From positions 1 through 64,000 of the forward strand of contig NJPS01000033.1 in NCBI GenBank assembly GCA_002946415.1: DNA of 64,000 bases, given 5' to 3'. The notes beneath the pieces were generated by a model, which ran no database searches, was not told where the DNA came from, and saw nothing but the letters and a program-made list of their open reading frames with translations. Positions 45,093 through 56,233 of the stretch are shown piece after piece; the first letter of the stretch is position 1; the number at the start of each line of letters is the position of its first letter. The stretch is from Rutstroemia sp. NJR-2017a BVV2. Its lineage: Eukaryota; Ascomycota; Leotiomycetes; Helotiales; Rutstroemiaceae. The position numbers were made by a program, and so were the translations under genes.

Positions 45093-48000
45093 ATGGCCCT
45101 GAGTCGTCGAGATGTAATCTTCGCTGGTATCGCCGTATTGGTCGCCTGGATAGTTGTCAGTAATTGGATCCCCACGCTGCGCTGGATTGGATACGCATTT
45201 GTTGCAGGACTCGTTGTTCCTCTCGTGGGATTTGTAGCTCTCCTGCTTCTCACCTCCAGAGGCTCCCGATATGGAGAAAGGAACACTATTCGTCGACCGA
45301 AGGGTCCTGCATTTCTCGCGGCTTCGAAATGGAAGAAGGAAATAGCGGGACTACGAATGCGCCAAATGTATGTACGAAAGCCGCTGGTTCCCGATTCATT
45401 CATCGTATCATCTACCCTCGACGATTTCCTCGACTTCATTCTCCGCGACTTTGTGGCATCGTGGTATGGGAGCATAAGCAAAAACCCAACTTTTACCAAT
45501 GAAGTCGACAAAACAATCAGATTGGCTCTTGCCAGTCTGCAGGACCGGCTGTTAGCTCTTGATCTCGTAGAGATTGTAACAACTCGATTCGTACCTATAA
45601 TGACCGCACACTTCAAGGAATTCTACAATGCGGAGATTACCATACGAGGGAAGAATCTGAATCGCAGTGTTACTGAATCAGATGAGTTGGACTTGGCGAT
45701 AGCTGCAAAATACAACGACGGAAAGCTACATTCTGCGGCATCTTTGGCATATTCGGACACTAAGTTGGTACAACAAGAACATCTAAGAACTCTGGTGAAG
45801 AAACTACTGCCAGAAGTGCTCCCGGAAAATGTCATTGGAAGCCGTGCTGTGGGTGTTATCATAGAAGAGCTCATTTCTTGTGCGGTCCTATTCCCGGTTA
45901 TGCAAATGCTGGCGGATCCAGATACCTGGAACCAAATTATGGAAACATATGTATGCTTCCACAGATATTGAATACATAAGAACGGAGCTAACGTATTTTA
46001 GGGACGCTCTATGTTGCAGGATAGATCGACTGTGCGAAAGCTCCGTGCTGCTCTGGATGAGCATGCCTCGCCTGCTCCAAAATCTCCTCGCTCTACTCCA
46101 TTCCCAAGACTATCTCCGGGTGATCATGAGAGAAAGTTTGAGAAGTTCATTCGCGCAATACGGAAAACAAACAACCTGTCGGATGCGAGACGTTTCCGAA
46201 GCGAGGTATCAAGTCAGTTCAAAAGGGATGCATTGAAGGAAGGCCAGGACCCTGTGTATCTTCGTCGACTAGATATTGGAAAGAGAATACTGGATCAAAA
46301 AGTCAATCAGCTGGCAGCTGCTGGCCAGCGAGGCGCTCCTGCACTTCACCCTGTTGGCAATGGTCATCAGGGATCCAAGCTCGAGAAAGCATCGCTAGTA
46401 GATCTGTTGCATGATCCTTCCGGCCTTTCGTATTTCATGGAGTACATGGACAGACAGAATTGCATGTCCATGGTACAATTCTGGATTGTTGTTGATGGTT
46501 TCCGCAACCCGCTGGAAGAGGACGGCGCAGAGGATGAAGAAGTCCCGACGACTATTGCCCAATGGACTGAAGCGGACAGAACGGACCTTGCTCAAATCAA
46601 CGATGCATATCTGTCAAAGCCGGAGCTTAAAGTACCAGAAACTTCAAGACGTCTCGTCCAAGATTTTCTCAAGGCAGGAAACAAGGCAACTTCCAAACAA
46701 TACTTCATGGCCAGAAGGGCTATTCTACGTGCTCAAACTGCTGCCCTCGAAGTCATGCAGGACAAGTATTTCCAACACTTCAAGAAATCAGACCTGTTTT
46801 ACAAGTGTCTTGCATCCGAAGAAGCCTCAATCGTTCGCCGACCTTCACCATCTCCGACGCCCATGGCGGAGAATATGCAGCGCAACCCTTCGATGCCACC
46901 AAGGTCGACTACATCATTGTCTTTGAATACAAAAGCTCCTCTAAACCCTCGAATGCCCTCCAAGTTAGGCCCGAAAAGAACGGATTTGCGACGAAATGTC
47001 ATGTCATTTACAGATCTCACCACTAACAGGCGGAACTCGATGTCGAATTCTCGAAGTTCACTGGACGAGGATGCTCCTCCCCTCTTTGATGAAGAAGACT
47101 TCGACAGTGATGCAATGGTAAACTCGGTACAAAGTCTAGATCAAGAGCCTGAAGTGATTGTGCCAGACAACAATGTAGTTCAAGCTATGGAGGAAGCTCT
47201 CAACAACATCATGGAAGATAAGCCGGATATCGATGACCTTCACGCTTCACTTTTCGGTAATGACTCTTTGAAATCGCCAAATCCCAGTCTCAACTCAACA
47301 AACGATGTTCCGGGTAGAAATTCTGGCGACCATAAGCGTACCGATTTATTTGGCAATGTGAAAGATATCGAAAGACACGACAAGCCAAGTATAGCTTCGC
47401 TTGGTCTTGTAAACACTTCTTCCAGGATTGGAGTCTTCACCGATGATGATCTGTTTGGTGATGAAGAGAAATTCCTGTCTGATGAGCACGATGATCCGGA
47501 AGATGACAAGGACGCAAACAATCAAGACGAGGTTGTTGAAGCTGCTCCTGGAGACCTGGGACTAGCTGAAGCCATCACAGCACTTACGGTTGACATTGAT
47601 CGACTTACAGCCCAAGATGCGGTAGTTGACTCTTTGACAAGGAAGGCCGAACTCACAAACAACACAGCTGAGCTTAGAATTTTACGGAAGTCGAAGGCCA
47701 GTCTAGAAAGAGAGATTCGGCGCAAGGAGCTTCAAAGGCAACAGTACATTATTCAGGAGAGTGATAACAGTCTTTATGGCCGGTCCACAGTTAAGATAAA
47801 GTCAATCATGGTAGGTAAGGAGGAGGACGGCCGGGAATATGCTCTTTATGTTATCGAAGTGCAAAGAAAGGCCGGGGAGCAGATGCCTGCGGCGACTTGG
47901 ACAATCACCCGTCGATACAGCGAGTTCCATGATCTTCATCAACGGCTTCGCATCAAATATCCTTCTACAAGGAACCTTGAATTTCCACGGAGACGCATGG

Positions 48001-48905
48001 TTATGAAATTACAGTCCGATTTTCTACAGAAGCGACGCCTAGCATTGGAGAAATACTTACGGGAGATTCTCTTATTACCGGATGTTTGTCGAAGTCGAGA
48101 ACTGCGTGCTTTCTTATCGCAGAGTGCGTTGGCCCCAGAACTGGAAGGAGCAGATCCCAATGAGAGCAAGAAAGATATGATGACTAGATTTTATAACTCG
48201 GTGACAGATGGTATGGAGGACATCTTAGGAAACATTCCAGTTCTCGACCAGCTCTCGGTCGCAGGTCAGAACCTACTATCTGCCGCTACCAATCAGTTGA
48301 TTACCATGCCTGGCACGATTGGTGACGATCCACTCACGGCCGCTGAAGCAGAAGCAGAATTAAATGCCTTTGAGGACCGGGAACTCGAACCTTTCGTCAA
48401 GCCAATCTGTGATATATTCCTCGAAGTATTCGAGCTAAATCGTGGCAACAATTGGCTGCGAGGGAGGGCTGTAGTCGTGGTTCTTCATCAATTGTTAGGC
48501 GGTACCATCGAACGAAAAGTACGCGAAGTCGTCAAGGGGTTCTTGCAAGAAGATGCACTTGTTCGGTACATCAACCTTCTCAAAGAGTCCATGTGGCCTG
48601 GTGGTCAAAAGAAAACAGAAAGCAAAGCACGCTCGAGCAGCGAGAAGAGCAAGAGCCGCAAAGAAGCAAGCTTGATGCTCGCAACTCTTATACCTGATCT
48701 GGTTGGGAGTGTAGTTGGAAGAGTCAATGCACAAGCGGCAAGTAGGAGAATATTCGCAACGTTTAATAATCCAAGATTGAAGTAAGTCACTCCTTTGATC
48801 GTTGCATTTAGTATGCAATACAAGGCTAACAATTATAGTGCACATTTGGCATTTACGCTACTAGATGAGGTTATTGATGTTCTGTTTGGCGATTTGACTA
48901 CATAG
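45093..48905 (+). CDS. PXA-RGS-PX-nexin-C sorting nexin (Mdm1/SNX13-14-like)
   Basis: A membrane-anchored sorting nexin. Relatives tether the ER to vacuoles, lysosomes or lipid droplets. Exons are 45093-45950, 46002-48781 and 48839-48905, giving 1,234 aa. Two hydrophobic helices lie at about residues 8-25 and 30-52. The PXA domain spans about 95-285, the RGS-like domain about 410-555 (LLHDPSGLSYFMEYMDRQN), the PX domain about 880-993 (RRYSEFHDLHQRLRIKYP, with the RRYSEF phosphoinositide motif), and the nexin-C domain about 1068-1155. The linker between RGS and PX is acidic and Ser-rich. The last exon adds only 22 residues, ending DVLFGDLTT. Confidence 0.93.
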
Positions 48906-49342
48906 TTTCCTTTAAACATCAGCGGAGGCGTTGGGTAAGGTATCAATGGATGTATGGTTGGAATGCATTAGTGGAGTTTGGAGATTGAACTAGAGGTTGA
49001 ATTCATGATGTCTATATATGATTGTTGATGAAGGAAATAGTGAGGAGAGAGCAAAGCATAAGAGGATTACTTGTGAGATGTACATATGGCAACGATCATG
49101 GACAATGGAGTCGAGATGATATGACAATGACTGCTGACTATGGATGGAAGTAAACTAACTCTGAACGTGATTAGGTAGAAGGCATAAACACATCAAGCTC
49201 AAGAAGTAGTTCGCCGAATCTGATATCCAGCGCACAGACCAACAAGCTTCAGCGCCCCACCAGTTCCACACTACCCCTCTATGTTCACCGATCTACCTAC
49301 TATTTCCCTCACTACACCAATACCAACACCCAAAAATCAGAC
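48906..49342. other. intergenic region
   Basis: 3' flank of the sorting nexin and promoter of VPS25. Nothing else is recognised. Confidence 0.45.
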
Positions 49343-50078
49343 ATGACAACAACCCACCCAACCTCTCTCTCCACGAACAACCCCTTTCCCTTCCCCCGTG
49401 AACATTCGTTTCCCCCCTTCTTCACCCTCCAACCCCAGTCCTCAACGCTGCACGCCCAGCTCCAGAAATGGTCCTCCCTTATCCTCGCCTACCACTCGCA
49501 TTACCGCATTTTCCGGCTCTCGATATCCGCTTCCCTCAACAGCGAGCTGTTCTACAACGCGCGGATAAACAGGCGACTGGATGAAAAGGGTGTGAGAGAG
49601 GTGCTCGAGTTTATGAAGAGGGAGGGCCGCGCGGAGGGCATTGCTGGGGCGGGGAAAGCGGTAGCCAAGGATGCGAAAGAGGGCGATATGTATTGGATTT
49701 GGTGGCGCAAACCGGAGGAGTGGGCAAGAGTGGTGGAGGAGTGGGTGGAGGGGACGGGGCAGAAGGGGTCGGTGTTGACGCTTTATGAGTTGGTGGAGGG
49801 GGAGGGGACGAGGGATGCTGGTTTGTTTTCCTGGTTTTCTCTATTTATCTTGGGATTTCTTGTTGCATGCCCCATCTACTCCACTGCATAAGTTTCTTCT
49901 AGAGTGTTATTGGAAAGGCGTTTATATACAAGAATATGCTAATTATGGTATCTTGCGCAAACCAGAATTCCACGGTCTCGATCCGGAAATATTACAGAAA
50001 GCACTCGCAATACTGGTCAAGAGGGGGAAGGCGCAGGTCTTTGGACAGGAAGATCAGCAGGGTGTGAAGTTCTTTTGA
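49343..50078 (+). CDS. VPS25: ESCRT-II subunit Vps25
   Basis: The ESCRT-II subunit (two per complex with Vps22 and Vps36) that links to ESCRT-III during multivesicular-body sorting. Exons are 49343-49820 and 49966-50078, giving 196 aa. The PPxF-type segment FPPFFTLQPQSSTLHAQLQK and HYRIFRLSIS form the first winged helix. WRKPEEWARVVEEWV begins the second. The C-terminus reads EFHGLDPEILQKALAILVKR and then GKAQVF, GVKFF. The donor is GTTTGT. The 145-bp intron contains a stop if read through. An insert rich in Ala/Gly/Lys (residues ~95-112) is longer than in yeast. Confidence 0.93.
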
Positions 50079-50805
50079 GATTGCGCTTGCGGTTGCGCTG
50101 AGGGTATGAGGATGAGGATTTATATACAAGAAGCGGGAGGTGAGAAAACGGCGCATAGCATTTGTATGATCCAGCATGGTATGGTATATATGGGGCAAGT
50201 TCGGCGTTGGAATGGACGATTTCATGATATTGGGGTATATGCATTAGCGCTGGGCTAGCTGCTAGATGGGAGTTTGGTGCTCATTGAAGTTTATATTGGC
50301 GGGGTGGTATATAGAAGGATTGCGATGTGGAGCTTGAGCGCTTCGGTGGGCTTGACGGTCAATTGAGGCTGTTAGTGAGAAGGGAATCAGGTGTGGATAC
50401 GTGTTGTCTCATTCACGGAAAGACTCTTGCGAGAGGATTATATTCAGAGAATCCGATCATCGACAAGAATTCGCATTCAGTTAGACTATTGCCCCTAGGA
50501 TACGGTGACAGACCTCATGTGGAAATACAAGCTCGTTTTGCAGCGACTGCGTTGTGTCAAAGCCCAAAAGTCAAGCCTAGGTCTCCATATCAATTGAAAC
50601 TGCATACAGCTAAATTCATCTCACAAAATCTTGATACACATATCTCATAAGCTAGCTAGTGTACATTCCCTCCTTTTCCCAAGATCCCTTAAAGCTCCGA
50701 ATTTCCCGCACCACCAAGAAAAAGAGGTATCAATATGTCTAGCAAACACCTTTCGCCAGGCTACCAAAATGACGAGCAAAAAATGTATTATTATATACGC
50801 TGAAA
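50079..50805. other. convergent intergenic region
   Basis: 3' flanks of VPS25 (+) and the Rtt107-like gene (-). No further gene, repeat or RNA is recognised. Confidence 0.45.
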
Positions 50806-53442
50806 TCAAGCCTTGTGTAAATATTTCTTGTCCCACTTCATCTGTTGAGACATAGCAACATCCAATAACCACTCGACCTTAACGATCCTCGGCTCCATGT
50901 TACCCGCCTTTGCCATGTCCGTGAACTTCGGCCATAGGTCTTTTTCTGATTTCTTTTCACCGGTGATGAGGTAGACTGGTTCAGGTGGCCCATCGTCTTC
51001 TTCTGGCTTTGTAGGTTTGATGACTGGCCGCCCCTTATAGACACCGAAAGTGGCGCTGTTGACCTCCGCAATATCCTTGTAAGTCTCAAAACCGTTTTCA
51101 ATATCCGCAGTAGAGTAAATTGGGACCCCAGCAAGAAGTCGCCCTTTGTTGGTCCTTGCCCGAGCTACAGCATCCTTCAACTTGACGCCATGTTTCTTCT
51201 CGTTCTCAGGGTCCTTCAATGGAAAATCCTCAACATCGAGCATTTTCCCGGCCTTAATACAAGCCTCGATATAATTATCGGATACTATTATTGGACCATG
51301 TGCTAGACCTACTAAGAACTTGCGAGTTCTGACCATCTTAGGAGCAGCCATGTAGTCCACCTTCCCGGAGTTCTTCCAAATAGCAATACCAAGATTTCGA
51401 AGTTTTTTCTAAAAATATTAGTGACTGCTCCAACAGAATCCTGAAACTCCAACTTACTGTATCAGTATCCTCTTTGTTAGGCTCGGTTTGCCACACCGTG
51501 TATCCTGTAACTAGCATACGAACTTGAATCTCCGTAGTCCTCGTTGCAACTTTCTGTTTCTTGTTTGGCCGAACCTCAACCTCTTCAGTGTCGGAATCTT
51601 TATGGGTGGGGCTGGAGCTACGCTGTAGACTTCTTTCCTTTTCTACCTTGTTAGCAGCCCGGTCACCCCCAAAGACATGACCCTTCCTCTTCTTCTCTTT
51701 TTCATAAAGAGCAAGATCGGGAGCGAGATCGTGAATGGCATTGATGGCCTTGTCCTTTGCGCTGCGACTCCCTGTTGACGAAGGCGTATCATTTTCCTTC
51801 CCCAAAGAAGTTCGGTTCTTATTTGCCGGTGTTGCCAGAAGGTTCGAAGAGACTCTCCTTCCTTTGGATTTGCGCGGTGGCGCCATGCCGTTGGTCTCTT
51901 CAGCATCAGCCGTGCCCGACATGACTTGATCTACAATCAAGGGCTTTTTGCGTGGTTTTGGATCACCGGGTTCCGGGATAGGATCGCGTGGAAAGTACTT
52001 TTGCTTCAAAGCTTTATGATCGAACTGAGTCTGGCCAATGACTTCAGCCAGATTTGTCCTTGGTGGAAAGTGAGTGTAGCGAGGATCAGTCAGTCTTTGT
52101 ATTTCGCATTTTGCGTAAGATTCCTCAAGCCACAGGTGATTCACCATATCGATGTTCCACTCTTCAGCAGCGCTGCACTTTTCACTGGATTTTCTAGCGG
52201 TGATCAGATGTGTGTTGTCTGGCTTCATACTCTTCGTAAACTCTCCACCGGCTGCAGTCACAAGATTTTCGAGATACAGGCGCGCTTCTCCGCCGTAATT
52301 AGAAAGTGTGATTTTGTAATTTTGAAAGCCTTCCAGACCGCCTTTAGGGACCGGATAGTGCAGCAATCGTCGGAAAGGAGACGTCCATTCGTTATGGGTG
52401 ATTAAGTGATAGAGCCATGAAAGGTTGCCGACGTCGATTCCATTTCTTGAAGCAAACACGTAATCTCTACCTTCACGGTAATGGCAGACATACATATCCG
52501 CTTCGAAGACCGACGTTGTGATCGATCCTCCACCTTTCCGGATGATATCTTCAAATACTCCTAGAAGCCGGGGTGAAATGTCCAAATCTTTGGATAGCAT
52601 AACGTCCTTATTTTTAAATACGTCCAATTCACGTTCGATACGGAACTTTGTAGGAGTGAGATTTGCAATTTCAGGTTTCGGCCCAGTAGCGCCCTCGAGC
52701 CCGGTTGATGAGGGTATGGGCATGGCATCTTCTGGTTTCTTGTGAAAAATCTCTGGGTTAGGCAAGAGGTAGGGTGTCTCGTCGATTCTCTTTCCGAGTT
52801 TCAGACAATCATCAAACCTATCGATGTTAGCTGCTGATGTGCACGGCGACCTATGGTACTCACCAATGCGGTAGCACAATCTTGCACCTAAGATTCTTCT
52901 CTTTGGCGGACAGACATTTTGGATGGTCCATACTTAATGCGCAGATATGAGTTACCAATTTGGTCAAGCTATTACTTTCCATGCCACCCATTGCTAGTGT
53001 ACATCCAATAATCGCATCTTTATCGCCTTGCGGAATATCCGCGCATGTGAGCACAACATTTGAGAATATGAGTCTTTCATCGGGAGTATGAGGTCGTATT
53101 TGCGCCAATTTGTTCTTCGAAAGCGATACCGATACCCAGGAAGGTTTGACAACCGGTACCATTTGTAGGCTTGCTGCAGGGAAGGCTGCAAAATCGGTGG
53201 TGGAAGAGACGATATGTGTGATTTCCTCCAGGTTCATGTCCATATCCGCCTTGATTTCTTGTACGATAGCACCATTTCCCTCGACGATTCCTGCGATCTA
53301 GACATTATTCCATCAATACTGTGTGATAGAGTTGGGTATGTGGTGAACCTACGTCGAGTGCTTGGGATTTTGGGAGTTGCCCGCTCACAACGATGGCAAT
53401 TACGCAACCGTCGAATATCGGAGTTTGGTTTGGATCCGCCAT
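50806..53442 (-). CDS. multi-BRCT DNA-damage scaffold, Rtt107/Brc1-like
   Basis: A nuclear scaffold expected to bind phosphorylated H2A and help repair stalled replication forks. Exons are 53442-53353, 53297-52864, 52817-51458 and 51408-50806, giving 828 aa. Four BRCT repeats fill the N-terminal half (residues 1-430). The recurring features include GCTLAMGGM, THLITARKSSEKC and the Trp of WLEESYAKCEIQ. A charged linker with a basic NLS-like stretch (RPNKKQKV) is followed by two C-terminal BRCTs (LRNLGIAIWK..., VKVEWLLDVAMSQQ). This 4+2 layout is that of Rtt107/Brc1. The start MADPNQTPIFDGC precedes the first BRCT directly. Confidence 0.88.
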
Positions 53443-54161
53443 CTTGTATCAATAATTCTTTGGCATGAGAGATATTGATAATGAGAGGTAACTGTCGTCT
53501 CAGCGCCTATGCAAGACCTGGCTTGAATAGAGAAAACGAATGGGATCGTCGTAGTCTAAAGCATATGAAATATCCGACGCACTCTGAAGTACGTACAAAC
53601 AAAAATCGCGTACCTGGAAACACGTCCGATTGAGCGTGAGAAGCAAACGCGCTAAATTATAGCGGGGGATCTTTAATTGATTTCCCACGCGGATTCACGT
53701 GTGAATTACGTAATCGTCAATTCGTCGTTGCGATGAGAGATGAGTTCTCCAACAATGCACCAACTTGAGCACTTCAGTATAATTTTATTGTGACAAAGCG
53801 AATCTGATGTCCTTTATTTGGGAAGTTGCAATGGCCTTTCATTTCTGCGACGACAACGTTTCGTCTCTTTCTTCAATACCTTCCTTGGTCTAGATTTAGC
53901 TGCACTTATGCCGAGGCACTCCAGGTTGTGGAGAAGAGGATATCCGACCCAGCTAGCCATGAAACTACATGCTACACAGAATATTATACATTAGTAGCTG
54001 CCTGGGCCGCAATGACTTCCACCTGAATCCCATCCATGTACTTCTACTTTGATATTGCATGAAACCTCAGTATTGGGATTGCAGTCCATTGTATCCTTTT
54101 CATTTCTCTTATCCCGCCCATCTCCCGTTAAGGCGCTCAGGGGGCTTCCCCATACTCCAAC
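53443..54161. promoter_or_regulatory. divergent promoter region
   Basis: 719 bp between the Rtt107-like gene (-) and the AKT2-like hydrolase gene (+). No gene is recognised. Confidence 0.45.
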
Positions 54162-55797
54162 ATGGCATCTGCTACAAGCATCTTCGAGATCAAGGAACAC
54201 ACTATTGAATGTCAGCATATCCGCGAATATGCTCGTGCGACGGCAAATGCTCAAGAAGATGTATTACGCCTAGCCATTAAGCAATACATCCCGCGAGATA
54301 ATCCCAATCCAGAGCAAGGTGATGTGACAATCATTGGAGCACATGCAAATGGATATCCCAAAGTAAGCCGTTGATCGCCTCCTTGTACATATGAAAAAGT
54401 CTCATGTGATTAATCCTATTTCAGGAACTATATGAGCCCTTGTGGGAAGACCTTCATGCGCGGTCAAAAGCGAATGGGTTCAGAATCCGAAGTATATGGA
54501 TTGCAGATATAGCTCATGAGGGCGCAAGTAGCGTTTTGAACGAGCAGTTAATCGGGGATGACCGTATGTCCAAATTTCTGTTTGCTTCGTGGTTTGATAT
54601 TGTTGAGGGCATTGAGTTTGATGGGAGGTGCTCATTGGCAATGACTTCCTATCAGTTTACGAATAGCTGAAGCCCCTTCACCAAAACCCAAATAGTCACA
54701 GCCCTCATACAAATAGTCACTAACGAACACCAGCATCATGGACTGACCATGCCCGCGACCTCCTCCACATGGTCAATACATTCCGTTCTGAGATGCCTCA
54801 ACCCATTATCGGAGTAGGACATTCAATGGGCGGAAACCAACTCACCAACCTCGCTCTCATGCATCCACGCCTTTTAACCACTATCGTGATGCTCGACCCA
54901 GTGATCCAGCAACATGCATCTGCTACAATTGGACCAGATCCCAACCGTCTCTCCACTTTCCGTCGAGACCTTGTGAGTGCCTGATTTTACTTGATTTGAA
55001 CTTGTCCTCCTGACATTATGTTGCACCCACCATATCTCACCCTAACCCACTTCAAACTAATTATCCTTCACGATTCCACCTCACTAACCCCCGTCTCCCA
55101 GTGGCCCACTCGCGAGGCAGCCGAAACCGCCTTCCGCAATTCCCCTGCCTACAAAAAATGGGACCCCCGCGTCCTCGACCGCTGGTGCGCCCACGCCATC
55201 CGGCCCACCCCCACGCTCATCCATCCCGAACCCAACGCCTACACGCTCACCACGCCCAAGCACCAAGAATGCTTCTACTTCGCTCGGCCCTCCTGGTCAG
55301 CCTTCTCCCCCTCGGGCACCGAGCTCCTGCATCCCGACCTACTCCCCGACCTACACCCAGCCTCTCCCGTCCAATTCCCCTTCTACCGTCCCGAGCCCAT
55401 AAACACCTTTCTGCAACTACCGCAGCTGCGTCCTAGCGTGCTCTACGTCTACGGTACCGAGAGCGCTCTCTGCGAGCCAAAGGGGTGTGCGAGCCGACGA
55501 GAACTAACTGGGACGGGACATGGTGGCAGTGGGGGAATCAAGAAAGGGAGAGTGGAGGAGATTTTCCTGCAGGGCTATGGTCATCTGATTGCGCAGGAAG
55601 CGACGACGCTTTGTGCAGAGGGGATGGCGCCTTGGGTGGGAAAGGAGGTTCAGAGGTGGAAGACGGGGTTGCAGGAGTATTTGGAGTGGACGAAGAAACC
55701 GTTGGTGGAGAAGCAGACGCTGTCGGAGGAGTGGAAAAGGAGGGTGGGAGGTCCGCCTGTTAAGAAGGCGAAGGATGCGAAGGGTAGTAAGTTGTAA
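54162..55797 (+). CDS. peroxisomal alpha/beta-hydrolase, AKT2-like
   Basis: Exons are 54162-54362, 54425-54563, 54734-54972 and 55102-55797, giving 424 aa. An alpha/beta-hydrolase with Ser144 in GHSMGG and a late GYGHLIAQE with the probable catalytic His. IIGAHANGYPKELYEPLWE is the family's oxyanion segment. The protein ends in SKL, a canonical type-1 peroxisomal signal, after a Lys-rich tail. Alternaria AKT2, an enzyme of host-selective toxin synthesis, belongs to the same family and is also peroxisomal. Most ascomycetes have such hydrolases with no toxin role, and no synthesis genes adjoin this one, so a general peroxisomal ester or thioester hydrolase is more likely. Exon 4 is GC-rich. Confidence 0.85.
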
Positions 55798-56233
55798 AGT
55801 TGGGAGGTAGTGTTAATGTGTTTGAATAGATGGGTTATATTGCCTAGATTGATTTGGTGTAAAGACGCATATAGTAGAGGACATTATCAATTACATTTTC
55901 ATGACATTCATCCATTAACCTTCTCTCATAAGGATATCGTTCATTTCTCGATCGCTGCTTCTAAACTTCATAACCACTCTTTCATATCTTACATGCATTT
56001 CTTCGCTCTCCTTGCAACTAATTTAGGTATCTTTTTTTCCTCACCATGCTAATATCAAATTCTAAGCAGCCATTCAAGTATACTGCTCGACATCCTCCCA
56101 GCTCAAACATCAATCGCACCACCACTTACTTAGTACACCTCTAAAAGCAAATCTACCACGCCACGATTCCCACATAAGTAATACAGCACCAGCTCCACCT
56201 CCATTTCCGCAATATCGCACAAACACCACTCAC
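55798..56233. other. convergent intergenic region
   Basis: 3' flanks of the hydrolase (+) and the golgin (-). Nothing else is recognised. Confidence 0.45.
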
